DNA of 10,989 nucleotides from Dehalococcoidia bacterium (GCA_029941095.1 JAPYRO010000025.1:1-10989), one strand, 5' to 3'; counted from the stretch's first letter, positions 1-7,173 are shown. Made by a program: numbers and translations. Notes: generated by a model not told the origin, from the letters alone.

Positions 1-240
1 CGCCCCAGTGACGCTATAGCAATCGCTGTACGCGCCCGAGTCCCTATATATGTTGCAGATTCTGTTCTTGATAAAGCAGGAGTATACATTGATGAGTCTA
101 GTGGAGAAGCTATCGTTCCATCACATGAAACTACAGATAAAGATCCAGATTTGTCGGAAGAAGAATTGAAAAATCTTTCTGCATTTAGAGATTTTGTCGA
201 AGAGTTAAATTTAGATAATTTAGGTAATGACTCTAATTGA
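1..240 (+). CDS. Bifunctional nuclease (DUF151) family protein, C-terminal part
   Basis: Only the last 79 residues are in the window; the start lies upstream. The opening residues, RPSDAIAIAVRARVPIYVAD, match the end of the DUF151 (bifunctional nuclease, BFN) domain, where an S-R-P-S-D-A-I-A-x-A-V-R motif is typical. An acidic tail follows, with an L-x-x-F-R-D-F-V-E-E-L element near the end that is common in bacterial members. Plant BFN1 proteins of this family have been reported to have DNase and RNase activity; the bacterial role is poorly defined, so no function is claimed here. The stop TGA is at 238-240, 29 bases before the next start, on the same strand, so co-transcription with the atp genes is possible. 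Confidence 0.85.
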   Translation, partial: RPSDAIAIAVRARVPIYVADSVLDKAGVYIDESSGEAIVPSHETTDKDPDLSEEELKNLSAFRDFVEELNLDNLGNDSN

Positions 241-254
241 TTTGTTGTATTGTT

Positions 255-260
255 AAGGAG
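255..260 (+). promoter_or_regulatory. Shine-Dalgarno site of the short ORF upstream of atpZ
   Basis: AAGGAG lies 9 bases before the ATG at 270. It is a better ribosome-binding site than anything in front of either atpZ start candidate (GTG 347, ATG 356). This suggests that ribosomes load here and reach atpZ by translational coupling. Confidence 0.55.
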
Positions 261-269
261 TTTGGCATA

Positions 270-350
270 ATGGAAGAACACAACCGGCAGGCGTCAAAAT
301 ACCTTGACGCAACGTTTTTTTCTGTGATAAATTTCGCACGCCGACAGTGA
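270..350 (+). CDS. 26-residue leader-like ORF overlapping atpZ
   Basis: An ATG at 270 opens a 26-codon frame encoding a short, basic peptide that starts MEEHNRQASKYLD and ends in NFARRQ. It has an AAGGAG site at normal distance. Its TGA stop (348-350) overlaps the GTG start of atpZ (347) in the string GTGA, a classic coupling arrangement. I recognise no family. It has no membrane segment or motif. It could be a coupling leader, a small unrecognised protein, or the remnant of an older N-terminus of AtpZ left by a frame change. The start and overlap are seen directly; translation is inferred. Confidence 0.45.
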   Translation: MEEHNRQASKYLDATFFSVINFARRQ

Positions 351-595
351 TTGGCATGTCGAGGAGAACGGTTTTATTAGAGGCCGCATTTCGGTTGTTG
401 ATACTGGGTTGGTATATAGCAATTGCTATAGTTGGAGGGGTAGTTTTAGGTGTATGGATCGATGACAAAATTGGTCTTACCCCTGTTTTTACTTTATTAG
501 GTTTGATTTTTGGTTTGCTAGTAGCTTTTGTTGGTTCGTATAGAATGGCGAAGCCTTTGTTGCGCCGTTCGATAAATGATAAAAAGCGTAAATAA
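347..595 (+). CDS. atpZ: AtpZ/AtpI-family F0F1-ATPase accessory membrane protein
   Basis: An 82-residue protein with two hydrophobic hairpin helices, about residues 12-36 and 45-66, joined by a short W-I-D-D-K-I-G-L-T-P loop. That G-x-W-x-D-x-K...T-P-x-F-T-L-L-G-L-x-x-G pattern is the hallmark of the AtpZ/AtpI accessory family found first in many atp operons. A basic C-terminus (RRSINDKKRK) should lie in the cytoplasm. Related proteins have been linked to c-ring assembly or stability of the synthase, and to Mg2+ or Ca2+ supply. The GTG at 347 overlaps the preceding stop; the ATG at 356 is an alternative that removes three residues. Neither has a clear ribosome-binding site of its own. It is followed after 21 bases by atpB. 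Confidence 0.85.
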   Translation: MIGMSRRTVLLEAAFRLLILGWYIAIAIVGGVVLGVWIDDKIGLTPVFTLLGLIFGLLVAFVGSYRMAKPLLRRSINDKKRK

Positions 596-616
596 TCTAG
601 TTAAAGGGAGGGTTCT

Positions 617-1678
617 TTGGCACGTCCAAGGATATTACTAAGCCTAGTTGTCGGAATATTATTTATGGGCCTCGGCATTGTTTTTTTGAAAGGCCCACTT
701 GAAATCCCGACTCTCGTAATAGAGCCAATTGGGCATATTTTTTCAATCCCGATAAGAAGTACGGTTATACAGCAACAAATAGCTATGATCGCTGTTTTGC
801 TATTGGTTTTTGTAGGTACACGCAACATGAAAACCGTTCCAGGGCGATTTCAATCATTAGTTGAAATTATTGTTGAAGCGTTATTGAATTTATGTGAACG
901 TGCAGCTGGGCCTATAAATGGTAGGCGCTTTTTTCCTGTTGTCGCTACAATTTTCCTGTTTATTCTTGGAGCAAATTGGTTGGGATTTGTTCCTGGGACT
1001 GGGACTGTTTATAAATTTGTTGAAGCCGAAACAGTGTTCGAGCATATTATTGAGTCTGGTGAATCTGATCCGCATGCCCACTTATTTATCGTTGATTCCT
1101 CTACAAAAAATATTCCCTTAGGGGGATTCTCCTATCAGATTGATGGAGTTGAAAGCGATGAATTTGACCTTCATACAACAGAGGGAAATTTTGAGAGCCA
1201 GAGCAAAGAACTTAAGGAATCTGGTCTAACAGCTGGACATTTAGTTCCAGTATTGAGGCCAGCAAACACCGATGTTAACACTCCTCTAGCGATAGCACTT
1301 TGGAGCTTTTTGTTCGTCGAATTCTGGGGGGTTGCTGGGCTTGGATTTTTTGGATACTTATCCAAGTTCTTTAATTTTAAGAGATTACTCAAAGGGAACA
1401 TTGGGTTTGGTTTTATAGATGTTTTTGTAGGACTAATTGATTTAGTCAGTGAATTAGTTAGGTTAGTAAGCTTTACATTCCGATTGTTTGGAAATGTTTT
1501 CGCAGGTGAAATATTAATATTGATGGCTTCATTCTTCTTCCCTCTTGGGTTGGTTATGGGTGTTTTCGTTATGGAACTCTTTTTCGGTATGATACAAGCG
1601 TTTATTTTTTCCATACTGACGTTGATTTTTGGAATTCTCGCCGTGAGCCATCATGGTGAAGAAGAGCATGGGAGTTAA
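617..1678 (+). CDS. atpB: F0F1 ATP synthase subunit a
   Basis: Stator membrane subunit that forms the two proton half-channels against the c-ring. The essential arginine is R289 in FTFRLFGNVFAGE (equivalent to E. coli aR210), with N293 and E298 beside it. The last helix carries QAFIFSILTLIFG, with Q327 at the conserved glutamine. The N-A-N-W-L-G-F-V-P-G-like segment (about 119-127) and LRPANTDVNTPLAIAL (213-228) are family signatures. At 353 residues it is clearly longer than usual (about 240-300). The surplus is an acidic, histidine-containing segment, about residues 131-210, between the second and third conserved helices. The start is TTG at 617, with AAAGGGAGG just upstream; no in-frame ATG fits better. 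The C-terminus ends HHGEEEHGS. Next comes atpE after 95 bases. Confidence 0.96.
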   Translation: MARPRILLSLVVGILFMGLGIVFLKGPLEIPTLVIEPIGHIFSIPIRSTVIQQQIAMIAVLLLVFVGTRNMKTVPGRFQSLVEIIVEALLNLCERAAGPINGRRFFPVVATIFLFILGANWLGFVPGTGTVYKFVEAETVFEHIIESGESDPHAHLFIVDSSTKNIPLGGFSYQIDGVESDEFDLHTTEGNFESQSKELKESGLTAGHLVPVLRPANTDVNTPLAIALWSFLFVEFWGVAGLGFFGYLSKFFNFKRLLKGNIGFGFIDVFVGLIDLVSELVRLVSFTFRLFGNVFAGEILILMASFFFPLGLVMGVFVMELFFGMIQAFIFSILTLIFGILAVSHHGEEEHGS

Positions 1679-1716
1679 TGTATGTGAGAAATGGTGAACT
1701 AATTGATTTCTAGTAG

Positions 1717-1745
1717 TTAAAAAACTGGAAACCAAAGTATATAAT
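1717..1745 (+). promoter_or_regulatory. Candidate internal promoter in front of atpE
   Basis: TTAAAA (1717-1722, 4 of 6 to the -35 consensus), then 17 bases, then a perfect TATAAT -10 box (1740-1745). Transcription would begin near 1752, giving a leader of about 20 bases to the atpE start with its GGAGG at 1765-1769. This lies in the 95-base atpB-atpE gap, the longest gap between genes of the operon. Subunit c is needed in many more copies than the others, which makes an extra promoter here sensible. The region is AT-rich, so chance boxes are possible. Confidence 0.45.
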
Positions 1746-1773
1746 AGTTAAGAAATAATTAATTGGAGGGAAT

Positions 1774-2109
1774 ATGGTCGGTATTATGTTTAACCACAGT
1801 CGGGTTTTTTCCATCGTGGCAATTGTTTTATCTATGATTGCGATGACTACAGGAGTCGCTTTTGCTCAAGAAGCGGGTGGCATAACAGACGTCGGAGCTC
1901 AGCAGATCGCGGCGGGACTTGCGATAGGTTTAGGAGCGATTGGTCCTGGAATTGGTATAGGTATTGCTGTTTCTAAGGCTATGGAAGCACTTGGGAGAAA
2001 TCCCGATGCCGCAGGCGCGATTCAAACCAACATGATTGTTGGTGTAGCATTTGCTGAGGCGGTAGCTATATATGCGTTGGTCGTAGCAATTTTGATTAAA
2101 TTTGTGTAA
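1774..2109 (+). CDS. atpE: F0F1 ATP synthase subunit c
   Basis: Proteolipid that forms the rotating c-ring. The two-helix hairpin has the glycine-rich first helix (about residues 46-67, GLGAIGPGIGIGIAVSK), the polar loop R75-N76-P77, and a second helix with the ion-binding carboxylate E95 in VAFAEAVAIYALVVAIL. The Na+-ring ligands seen in Ilyobacter tartaricus (Gln in helix 1, Ser after the Glu) are replaced here by I62 and A96, so proton coupling is expected. At 111 residues it is longer than the usual 70-90. The extra N-terminus (about 1-31) looks like a signal peptide: a basic start, a hydrophobic core, then AFA before QE. ATG 1774 is preceded by GGAGGG at close spacing; ATG 1786 is an alternative that keeps most of the hydrophobic leader. 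Confidence 0.96.
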   Translation: MVGIMFNHSRVFSIVAIVLSMIAMTTGVAFAQEAGGITDVGAQQIAAGLAIGLGAIGPGIGIGIAVSKAMEALGRNPDAAGAIQTNMIVGVAFAEAVAIYALVVAILIKFV

Positions 2110-2167
2110 GTCAAGTCGAAACTTTTGGCTTATCTAAGGTAATTGGAAAGCCTATTAGGGAGGGGTA

Positions 2168-2674
2168 ATGGAAGCTATTGGGATTAACATACCAGGGCTA
2201 ATAAGTCAGTTCATTAATTTTGGTGTTTTCTTATTGCTTCTTACTGTTTTTCTTTATCGCCCAGTTGTTCGAATGCTAGACCAACGGTCGGATAGTATTA
2301 AGGAATCTTTGGAACAGGCGGAAAGAGCTAAAGAAGAATCAGCAAAAAGTGAAGAACAGGTACAGCAAGTTTTGGCGGAATCACGTGATCGAGCTCAACA
2401 AATAGTTCAACAGGCCCAAGAGTTAAGTCGCAAAATAGAAGACGACGCAAAAGACGGTGCTCGGACCGAGGCAGAAGGTATCATTGAGCGAGCCAAAGCT
2501 GATATTCAGAGAGAACGCGATGATGCAATAGAGAAAGTCCGTAAGGAATTTGCGGATCTTGCCATTATGGCAGCTGAAAAAGTTATTAGCTCTTCTTTGG
2601 ACGAAGAAAAGCATCGCAGCCTGGTGGAAGATGTACTAAAAGAGGTAGAAACAGATTCGTCAGGAGCTAAATAG
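2168..2674 (+). CDS. atpF: F0F1 ATP synthase subunit b
   Basis: Peripheral stalk subunit, 168 residues, of typical length. One N-terminal membrane helix (about 9-30) starts at INIPGLISQFINF and ends at YRPVVRMLDQR, the usual b-subunit junction. A long, charged, Ala/Glu/Lys/Arg-rich helix (about 35-150) follows; it should form the right-handed coiled coil of the stator. The C-terminal end (AAEKVISSSLDEEKHRSLV) is where delta binds in homologues. A strong GGGAGGGGTA sits just before ATG 2168. Only one b gene is present, so a b2 homodimer is expected rather than a b/b' pair. The stop is 2 bases before the atpH start, indicating tight coupling. Confidence 0.95.
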   Translation: MEAIGINIPGLISQFINFGVFLLLLTVFLYRPVVRMLDQRSDSIKESLEQAERAKEESAKSEEQVQQVLAESRDRAQQIVQQAQELSRKIEDDAKDGARTEAEGIIERAKADIQRERDDAIEKVRKEFADLAIMAAEKVISSSLDEEKHRSLVEDVLKEVETDSSGAK

Positions 2675-2676
2675 CT

Positions 2677-3219
2677 ATGCCTTCTAATGTTTCGGGCCGC
2701 AGATATGCACAAGCTATTTTTGAGATTTCTAAAGAGACAGGTGATTCAGATATATGGATATCTGATCTGGAGAGACTATCCTTCGTTTTTTCAATGGAGG
2801 AAGTACAGGAATTTTTACAATCTCCCAAAATTTCTTTAGAACAAAAAGATAGTTTCATATCTGAGAACTTAAAAGGATTAAGTGATTTGGCTATGAATGT
2901 AGCAAGTCTTCTGGTGCGGAAAAACCGAGCGTCTTTGGCCCAATCAATTTTTGAATCTTATCAAGAGATGGTAGATGAAGAAAAAGGGATTGTTTCAGCA
3001 ACCTTGACTGCAGCGGTTCCAATGAAAAAAGATCTTCAAGATAAACTTGAAAAATTTCTTAGTGATGAAACCGGAGTTAGATTGAGAATTTCTACGAATG
3101 TAGATCCGGATCTAATTGGAGGGGTTGTGGCGCGAGTAGGCGATAAGGTAATTGATGGAAGTACGAGAACTAAGTTGAGAAATTTGAAAGGTTGGCTGAC
3201 AGACGAGGCAGCTAGGTAG
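2677..3219 (+). CDS. atpH: F0F1 ATP synthase subunit delta
   Basis: A 180-residue stator subunit that caps the alpha3beta3 head and joins it to subunit b. The N-terminal helical domain (about 1-105) begins with the family pattern S-x-R-R-Y-A-Q-A-I-F-E. The C-terminal region contains T-A-A-V-P-M (111-116) and the strongly conserved segment from D143 to about L170 (DPDLIGGVVARVGDKVIDGS then TRTKLRNL). The start ATG is 2 bases after the atpF stop; an AGGAG site lies inside the end of atpF (2662-2666). Length and motifs are normal. Confidence 0.95.
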   Translation: MPSNVSGRRYAQAIFEISKETGDSDIWISDLERLSFVFSMEEVQEFLQSPKISLEQKDSFISENLKGLSDLAMNVASLLVRKNRASLAQSIFESYQEMVDEEKGIVSATLTAAVPMKKDLQDKLEKFLSDETGVRLRISTNVDPDLIGGVVARVGDKVIDGSTRTKLRNLKGWLTDEAAR

Positions 3220-3290
3220 TTGTTTGGTAATCAAATTATGCGAAATGTAAATAATACAATAGACAGAGAGATTGAAAGAAGGGTGAGACT

Positions 3291-4802
3291 ATGGCTGTTG
3301 GCGGCCAAGATATAGCGTCTATTATTAGGCGCCAGATACAAGAATTTGGTTCGACTGTAGAAGCGGTTGATGTCGGTACTGTTATTCAAATCGGAGACGG
3401 TGTAGCTAATATCCACGGTTTAGCTGGTGTTCGGTATGGAGAGCTTATTGAATTTGGAACAGGCGCCATGGGAATGGCTTTGAACTTGGAAGAAGAATCC
3501 GTTGGTGCAGTCATCATGGGTAGTGAAGCTGGCATACAGGAAGGAACTGAGGTTCGTACCACAGGGCGTATCGCTCAAGTGCCTGCAGGAGATGCATTAC
3601 TTGGGAGAGTAGTTGATGCATTAGGTGCCCCTATAGATGGGAAAGGACCTATACAAACTACAAAAACCCGAGATATAGAAAAACTTGCTCCGGATGTTGC
3701 TTCAAGAAGTGCTGTTAACCGCCCTGTACAAACAGGAATTAAAGCTGTGGATTCGATGGTTCCGATAGGAAGAGGCCAAAGAGAACTTATTATTGGCGAT
3801 AGGTCCACTGGAAAATCAGCAATCGCTCTTGATACTATCATTAATCAAAAAGGTGGCGATCTTATTTGTATATATGTTGCCATAGGACAAAAAGCATCTA
3901 AAGTTGCTCAGACAGTTGGGATGCTGGAAGAGAATGGTGCAATGGAACATACCGTTGTTGTTGCAGCTAATGCTGCCGATCCTGCTGCTATGCAGTATCT
4001 TTCTGTCTACACTGGATGTGCTATTGCCGAAGAATTTATGGAACAAGGGAAAGATGCATTAATTGTTTATGATGATCTGACTAAGCATGCCTGGGCTTAC
4101 CGGCAACTCTCTCTATTACTTAGAAGGCCCCCGGGTAGAGAAGCTTATCCCGGAGATGTGTTTTATCTACACAGCCGGCTTCTTGAACGCGCTGCTAGCT
4201 TATCTGAAGAACTAGGTGGTGGTACTCTAACAGCATTGCCCATCATTGAAACACAAGCTGGGGACGTGTCTGCATATATCCCGACTAACGTAATATCGAT
4301 TACAGATGGGCAGATATATTTAGAGACTGAGCTGTTTAATGCTGGGACAAGGCCAGCTGTGAATGCAGGTTTATCAGTGTCTCGAGTAGGCAGCGCAGCA
4401 CAAACTCGAGCTATAAGAAAAGTTGCTGGAACTTTGAGGCTTGATTTGGCTCAGTATAGGAATCTGCAGGCATTTGCCCAATTTGGTAGTGATGATCTAG
4501 ATGCGTCAACAAGACGACAATTAGAGAGAGGTAGAATCCTTTCTGAATTGCTTAAACAAGGGCAATATGAGCCCCTCCCCGTTGAAAAGGAAGCCATCAT
4601 TCTTTTCGCTGGCAGCCAGGGTTTGATGGATGATGTACCTATTGAAAAGGCGAGAGATTTCGAACTTGCTTTATATATGTTCATGGATAGTAACTATGCA
4701 CAAATAGGAGAAATAATTCGTTCTGAAGCTGATATAAGTGATGAAACTTCAGAAGCTTTAACAAAAGCGATTAACGAATTCAAAGAAGGCGGAGCCTACT
4801 AA
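3291..4802 (+). CDS. atpA: F0F1 ATP synthase subunit alpha
   Basis: Non-catalytic nucleotide-binding subunit of the F1 head, 503 residues, of usual length. The beta-barrel domain (about 25-95) is followed by the P-loop GDRSTGKS (169-176) in place of the common GDRQTGKT; both changed positions keep polar side chains. Then come L-I-V-Y-D-D-L-T-K-H (257-266), the near-invariant LLLRRPPGREAYPGDVFYLH (275-294), and S-V-S-R-V-G-S-A-A-Q (362-371), whose R365 is the arginine that reaches into the catalytic site of beta. An N-terminal helix for delta binding precedes the barrel. ATG 3291 is preceded by AGAAGGGTGAG. The 71-base gap after atpH is AT-rich with no clear promoter. Confidence 0.97.
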   Translation: MAVGGQDIASIIRRQIQEFGSTVEAVDVGTVIQIGDGVANIHGLAGVRYGELIEFGTGAMGMALNLEEESVGAVIMGSEAGIQEGTEVRTTGRIAQVPAGDALLGRVVDALGAPIDGKGPIQTTKTRDIEKLAPDVASRSAVNRPVQTGIKAVDSMVPIGRGQRELIIGDRSTGKSAIALDTIINQKGGDLICIYVAIGQKASKVAQTVGMLEENGAMEHTVVVAANAADPAAMQYLSVYTGCAIAEEFMEQGKDALIVYDDLTKHAWAYRQLSLLLRRPPGREAYPGDVFYLHSRLLERAASLSEELGGGTLTALPIIETQAGDVSAYIPTNVISITDGQIYLETELFNAGTRPAVNAGLSVSRVGSAAQTRAIRKVAGTLRLDLAQYRNLQAFAQFGSDDLDASTRRQLERGRILSELLKQGQYEPLPVEKEAIILFAGSQGLMDDVPIEKARDFELALYMFMDSNYAQIGEIIRSEADISDETSEALTKAINEFKEGGAY

Positions 4803-4836
4803 AGACCGGGTAATTAGTTAAAGAAAGGGTTTATTT

Positions 4837-5724
4837 TTGCCAAATACTCGACAGATAAAACAAAGAATGACCAGTGTGAGCAATACATCGCGTATAACTA
4901 GTGCGATGGAATTGATTGCCGGCGCAAAAATGAGGCGTGCGCAGCAGAGAGTTGTAGAATCGAGACCATATTCCGCGAAATTACTAGAGGTTCTTAGCGA
5001 TTTAACGGCATCTGCTTCAGCTGGGGTCGATGAATTGCATCCATTTTTAGAGAAGCGAGAAGAAGTAAAATCTCTAGTGATTCATTTTACTCCTGATCGT
5101 GGTTTATGTGGCGGTCTTAATTCGAACCTAAATAAGAAAGCTTTAGAATTTGCGTCCAATGAAGCTACACCAGTTTCTTTTTATAACGTCGGTAAGAAAG
5201 GAAGAGATTTCATATCTAGGCGTAAACTAGAGATAGTTGGGGAACAAATTGGGATTGGAGATTTTCCGTCTCCGGAAGACCTTGAGCCTGTCGCATCTAG
5301 AGTTATGAAAGATTATATCGATGGAGTAGTAGATCGAGTATTCATAGTTTACGCAAAATTTGTTAATACAGCTGTCCAAACAGCTGAACTCACGCAATTA
5401 CTTCCTATTGAACCTTCGCAGTTTGTAGTTGATTCAGACGAAGAAGTGAAGGTGAATTCAGCAGGTTACGAGTATGAGCCAGATGTTGAAAGTGTTCTCG
5501 GTAGCCTTTTACCTCGGTATGTCGAAATGCAAATCTATCAAGCAGTGCTTGAAAATGCGGCTTCTGAACAATCTGCCCGTATGGTAGCTATGAGGCAAGC
5601 TACTGACGCTGCTGGTGAAATGATTGAAGATCTTAACTTGGAATATAACAAAGCACGCCAAGGGGCGATTACCAGCGAATTGTTAGATTTGGTCGGTGGT
5701 GTTGCAGCCCTTGAGAATAAATAG
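4837..5724 (+). CDS. atpG: F0F1 ATP synthase subunit gamma
   Basis: Central rotor shaft, 295 residues. The N-terminal helix has the classic pattern N-T-R-x-I-K-x-R...T-S-R-I-T-S-A-M-E-L-I-A-x-A-K-M-R-R-A-Q (3-36). The middle carries DRGLCGGLNSNL (87-98). The C-terminal helix starts at M252 (MRQATDAAGEMIEDLNLEYN) and ends in the KARQGAITSELLDLVGG segment that rotates inside the head. The start is TTG at 4837, preceded by AAGAAAGGG; the first codons after it match the family N-terminus exactly, so TTG is well supported. The usual next gene would be atpD; here two HAD genes intervene, starting 15 bases after the stop. Confidence 0.96.
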   Translation: MPNTRQIKQRMTSVSNTSRITSAMELIAGAKMRRAQQRVVESRPYSAKLLEVLSDLTASASAGVDELHPFLEKREEVKSLVIHFTPDRGLCGGLNSNLNKKALEFASNEATPVSFYNVGKKGRDFISRRKLEIVGEQIGIGDFPSPEDLEPVASRVMKDYIDGVVDRVFIVYAKFVNTAVQTAELTQLLPIEPSQFVVDSDEEVKVNSAGYEYEPDVESVLGSLLPRYVEMQIYQAVLENAASEQSARMVAMRQATDAAGEMIEDLNLEYNKARQGAITSELLDLVGGVAALENK

Positions 5725-5739
5725 TGCGGTAAATTTTCA

Positions 5740-6474
5740 ATGAACAAACAGAAAAATACAGATATTAAAACAAAACGTCCTTCTTTGTCTGCCGTAATTT
5801 GTGATTTAGATGGAGTTTTAACAGATACAGAGACGTTGTTTCTCGCAGCGATTAACCAACTATTATCTGACGAAAATTTCCAAACTCTTAAATTTGAAGA
5901 AGCAAGACAATTGGTCGGGTTAGATAATGAATCGATATGGAAACAATTGAATAGATTGAGAGGCCTGGGTCTTTCTATGGAAGAGTACACTCAGAGAATA
6001 GATTTATTGGCTCGCGATCGATTTGAAAAAGATCTCGTGCCAATACCAGGAGCGATAGATTTTCTTTCTAAGGTAAGGGAAATGAAAATTCCTCTTGCGC
6101 TTGCCACTTCTGCAGATAGAGACCGGGCTCTTTTAAGGCTAAGACTTATGGATATAGAAACAATGTTTGACGCCATTATAACTCGTAACGAGGTTAAAAT
6201 AGCCAAGCCTGATCCTAGTATTTATATTGAGGCGTCAAGGCAAATAGGAGTTGAACCGTCTTTATGTTTGGCTATCGAAGATTCCCGTGTCGGGATGGAA
6301 AGTGCGAGATCTGCTGGGATGTACACTATTGCTGTTAAGACAGTGTGGTCCACCCCAGATGATTTTGAGGCTTCTAACGATGTAGTCGATAAGTTAGCGG
6401 ATATCGATTTGCCAGCTTTGTTTCCGAGTAATATTCCTAACATAAACTCTTTCGCTTCAGGTGAAACCAAATGA
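5740..6474 (+). CDS. HAD-superfamily hydrolase (subfamily IA, beta-phosphoglucomutase-like), first of two
   Basis: A 244-residue putative cytoplasmic phosphatase or phosphomutase. All four HAD motifs are visible: D22-x-D24-G-V-L-T-D (nucleophile and acid/base), T123-S124 in LALATSAD, K156-P157 in IAKPDPSIY, and E180-D181-S182 with VGMESARSAGM. A helical cap (about 31-105) sits between motifs I and II, as in subfamily IA. The substrate cannot be read from the sequence; beta-phosphoglucomutase, phosphoglycolate phosphatase and sugar-phosphatase relatives share this layout. No clear ribosome-binding site precedes ATG 5740, so it may depend on ribosomes finishing atpG. Its TGA overlaps the next ATG by 4 bases. 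Its place inside the atp operon is unusual. Confidence 0.9.
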   Translation: MNKQKNTDIKTKRPSLSAVICDLDGVLTDTETLFLAAINQLLSDENFQTLKFEEARQLVGLDNESIWKQLNRLRGLGLSMEEYTQRIDLLARDRFEKDLVPIPGAIDFLSKVREMKIPLALATSADRDRALLRLRLMDIETMFDAIITRNEVKIAKPDPSIYIEASRQIGVEPSLCLAIEDSRVGMESARSAGMYTIAVKTVWSTPDDFEASNDVVDKLADIDLPALFPSNIPNINSFASGETK

Positions 6475-7163
6475 AAACTGGCAATCTAAATAGAGGTGTA
6501 TTTTTCGATTTTGATGGGGTCTTAGTGGATACCGAACCTATTTACTTCCAGACGCTCAACACCCTCTTCACTAATATGAATAAACCTCCTTTGACACCAT
6601 CAGAGTATGGTAATTTTATCGGAAAGCCGACCTCAGTAACTTGGGAGTACCTTGCTGAGCGGTATGATTTTAAAGATTCTGTGGATTATCAGCAGTCAGT
6701 TTATAAAGAAATCTTGAAGGTTGCGTTAAACGATCATATGGTTTTGCGTGATGATGCTAGACAGGTACTCGATTCACTTGAAGATAACAAACTTGGGAGC
6801 GTTTTGGTAACCTCTGGCAGCCACGAGTGGACATATTATAAATTGAACCTTTTAGGATTAGACGATTACTTTGATTGTGTTATTACAGGTGATGACGTAG
6901 TAGCTTCGAAACCTGCGCCTGAGATTTATCTGCTTGCAGCAAAAAAGAGTGGATTTGATACTGCATGTAGCATAGCGATCGAGGATTCAATTTCTGGTAT
7001 CGAATCTTCTAAGAAGGCTGGGCTATTTACGATAGGTCTAAAGACCCCTCTTACAGGTAATTTTGATCTTTCTTATGCTGATATATTAGTTGATAATTTG
7101 AGTGAAATTGAAATTCCCTCGATACTTGAGATGATCGAATCAAAAAATATGGTACATATATAA
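6471..7163 (+). CDS. HAD-superfamily hydrolase (subfamily IA), second of two
   Basis: A 230-residue relative of the preceding protein. Motifs: D13-F-D15-G-V-L-V-D, S115 in VLVTSGS, K147-P148 in ASKPAPEIY, and E171-D172-S173 with SGIESSKKAGL. A cap region lies at about 21-95. The ATG overlaps the previous stop (ATGA), so the two are translationally coupled. The pair shares fold and motif order but differs widely outside the motifs, so they are old paralogues or independent recruits rather than a recent duplication. The substrate is unknown. The stop lies 18 bases before the first atpD ATG, and the atpD ribosome-binding site follows at once, so both HAD genes are very likely on the atp transcript. 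Confidence 0.9.
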   Translation: MKTGNLNRGVFFDFDGVLVDTEPIYFQTLNTLFTNMNKPPLTPSEYGNFIGKPTSVTWEYLAERYDFKDSVDYQQSVYKEILKVALNDHMVLRDDARQVLDSLEDNKLGSVLVTSGSHEWTYYKLNLLGLDDYFDCVITGDDVVASKPAPEIYLLAAKKSGFDTACSIAIEDSISGIESSKKAGLFTIGLKTPLTGNFDLSYADILVDNLSEIEIPSILEMIESKNMVHI

Positions 7164-7173
7164 ATTTAGTTTT

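Noticed and set aside
270..595. A frameshift joining the 26-codon frame and atpZ into one longer protein
   Set aside because: atpZ alone already has the full family length and both helices, and the GTGA overlap is a normal coupling arrangement, so a sequencing error is not needed.
1697..1719. Possible hairpin AACTA...TAGTT between atpB and atpE
   Set aside because: Five-base A/T-rich arms with a large loop and no T-run; unlikely to end transcription.
3220..3290. TACAAT at 3255-3260 as an internal promoter for atpA
   Set aside because: No acceptable -35 box at 16-18 bases spacing.
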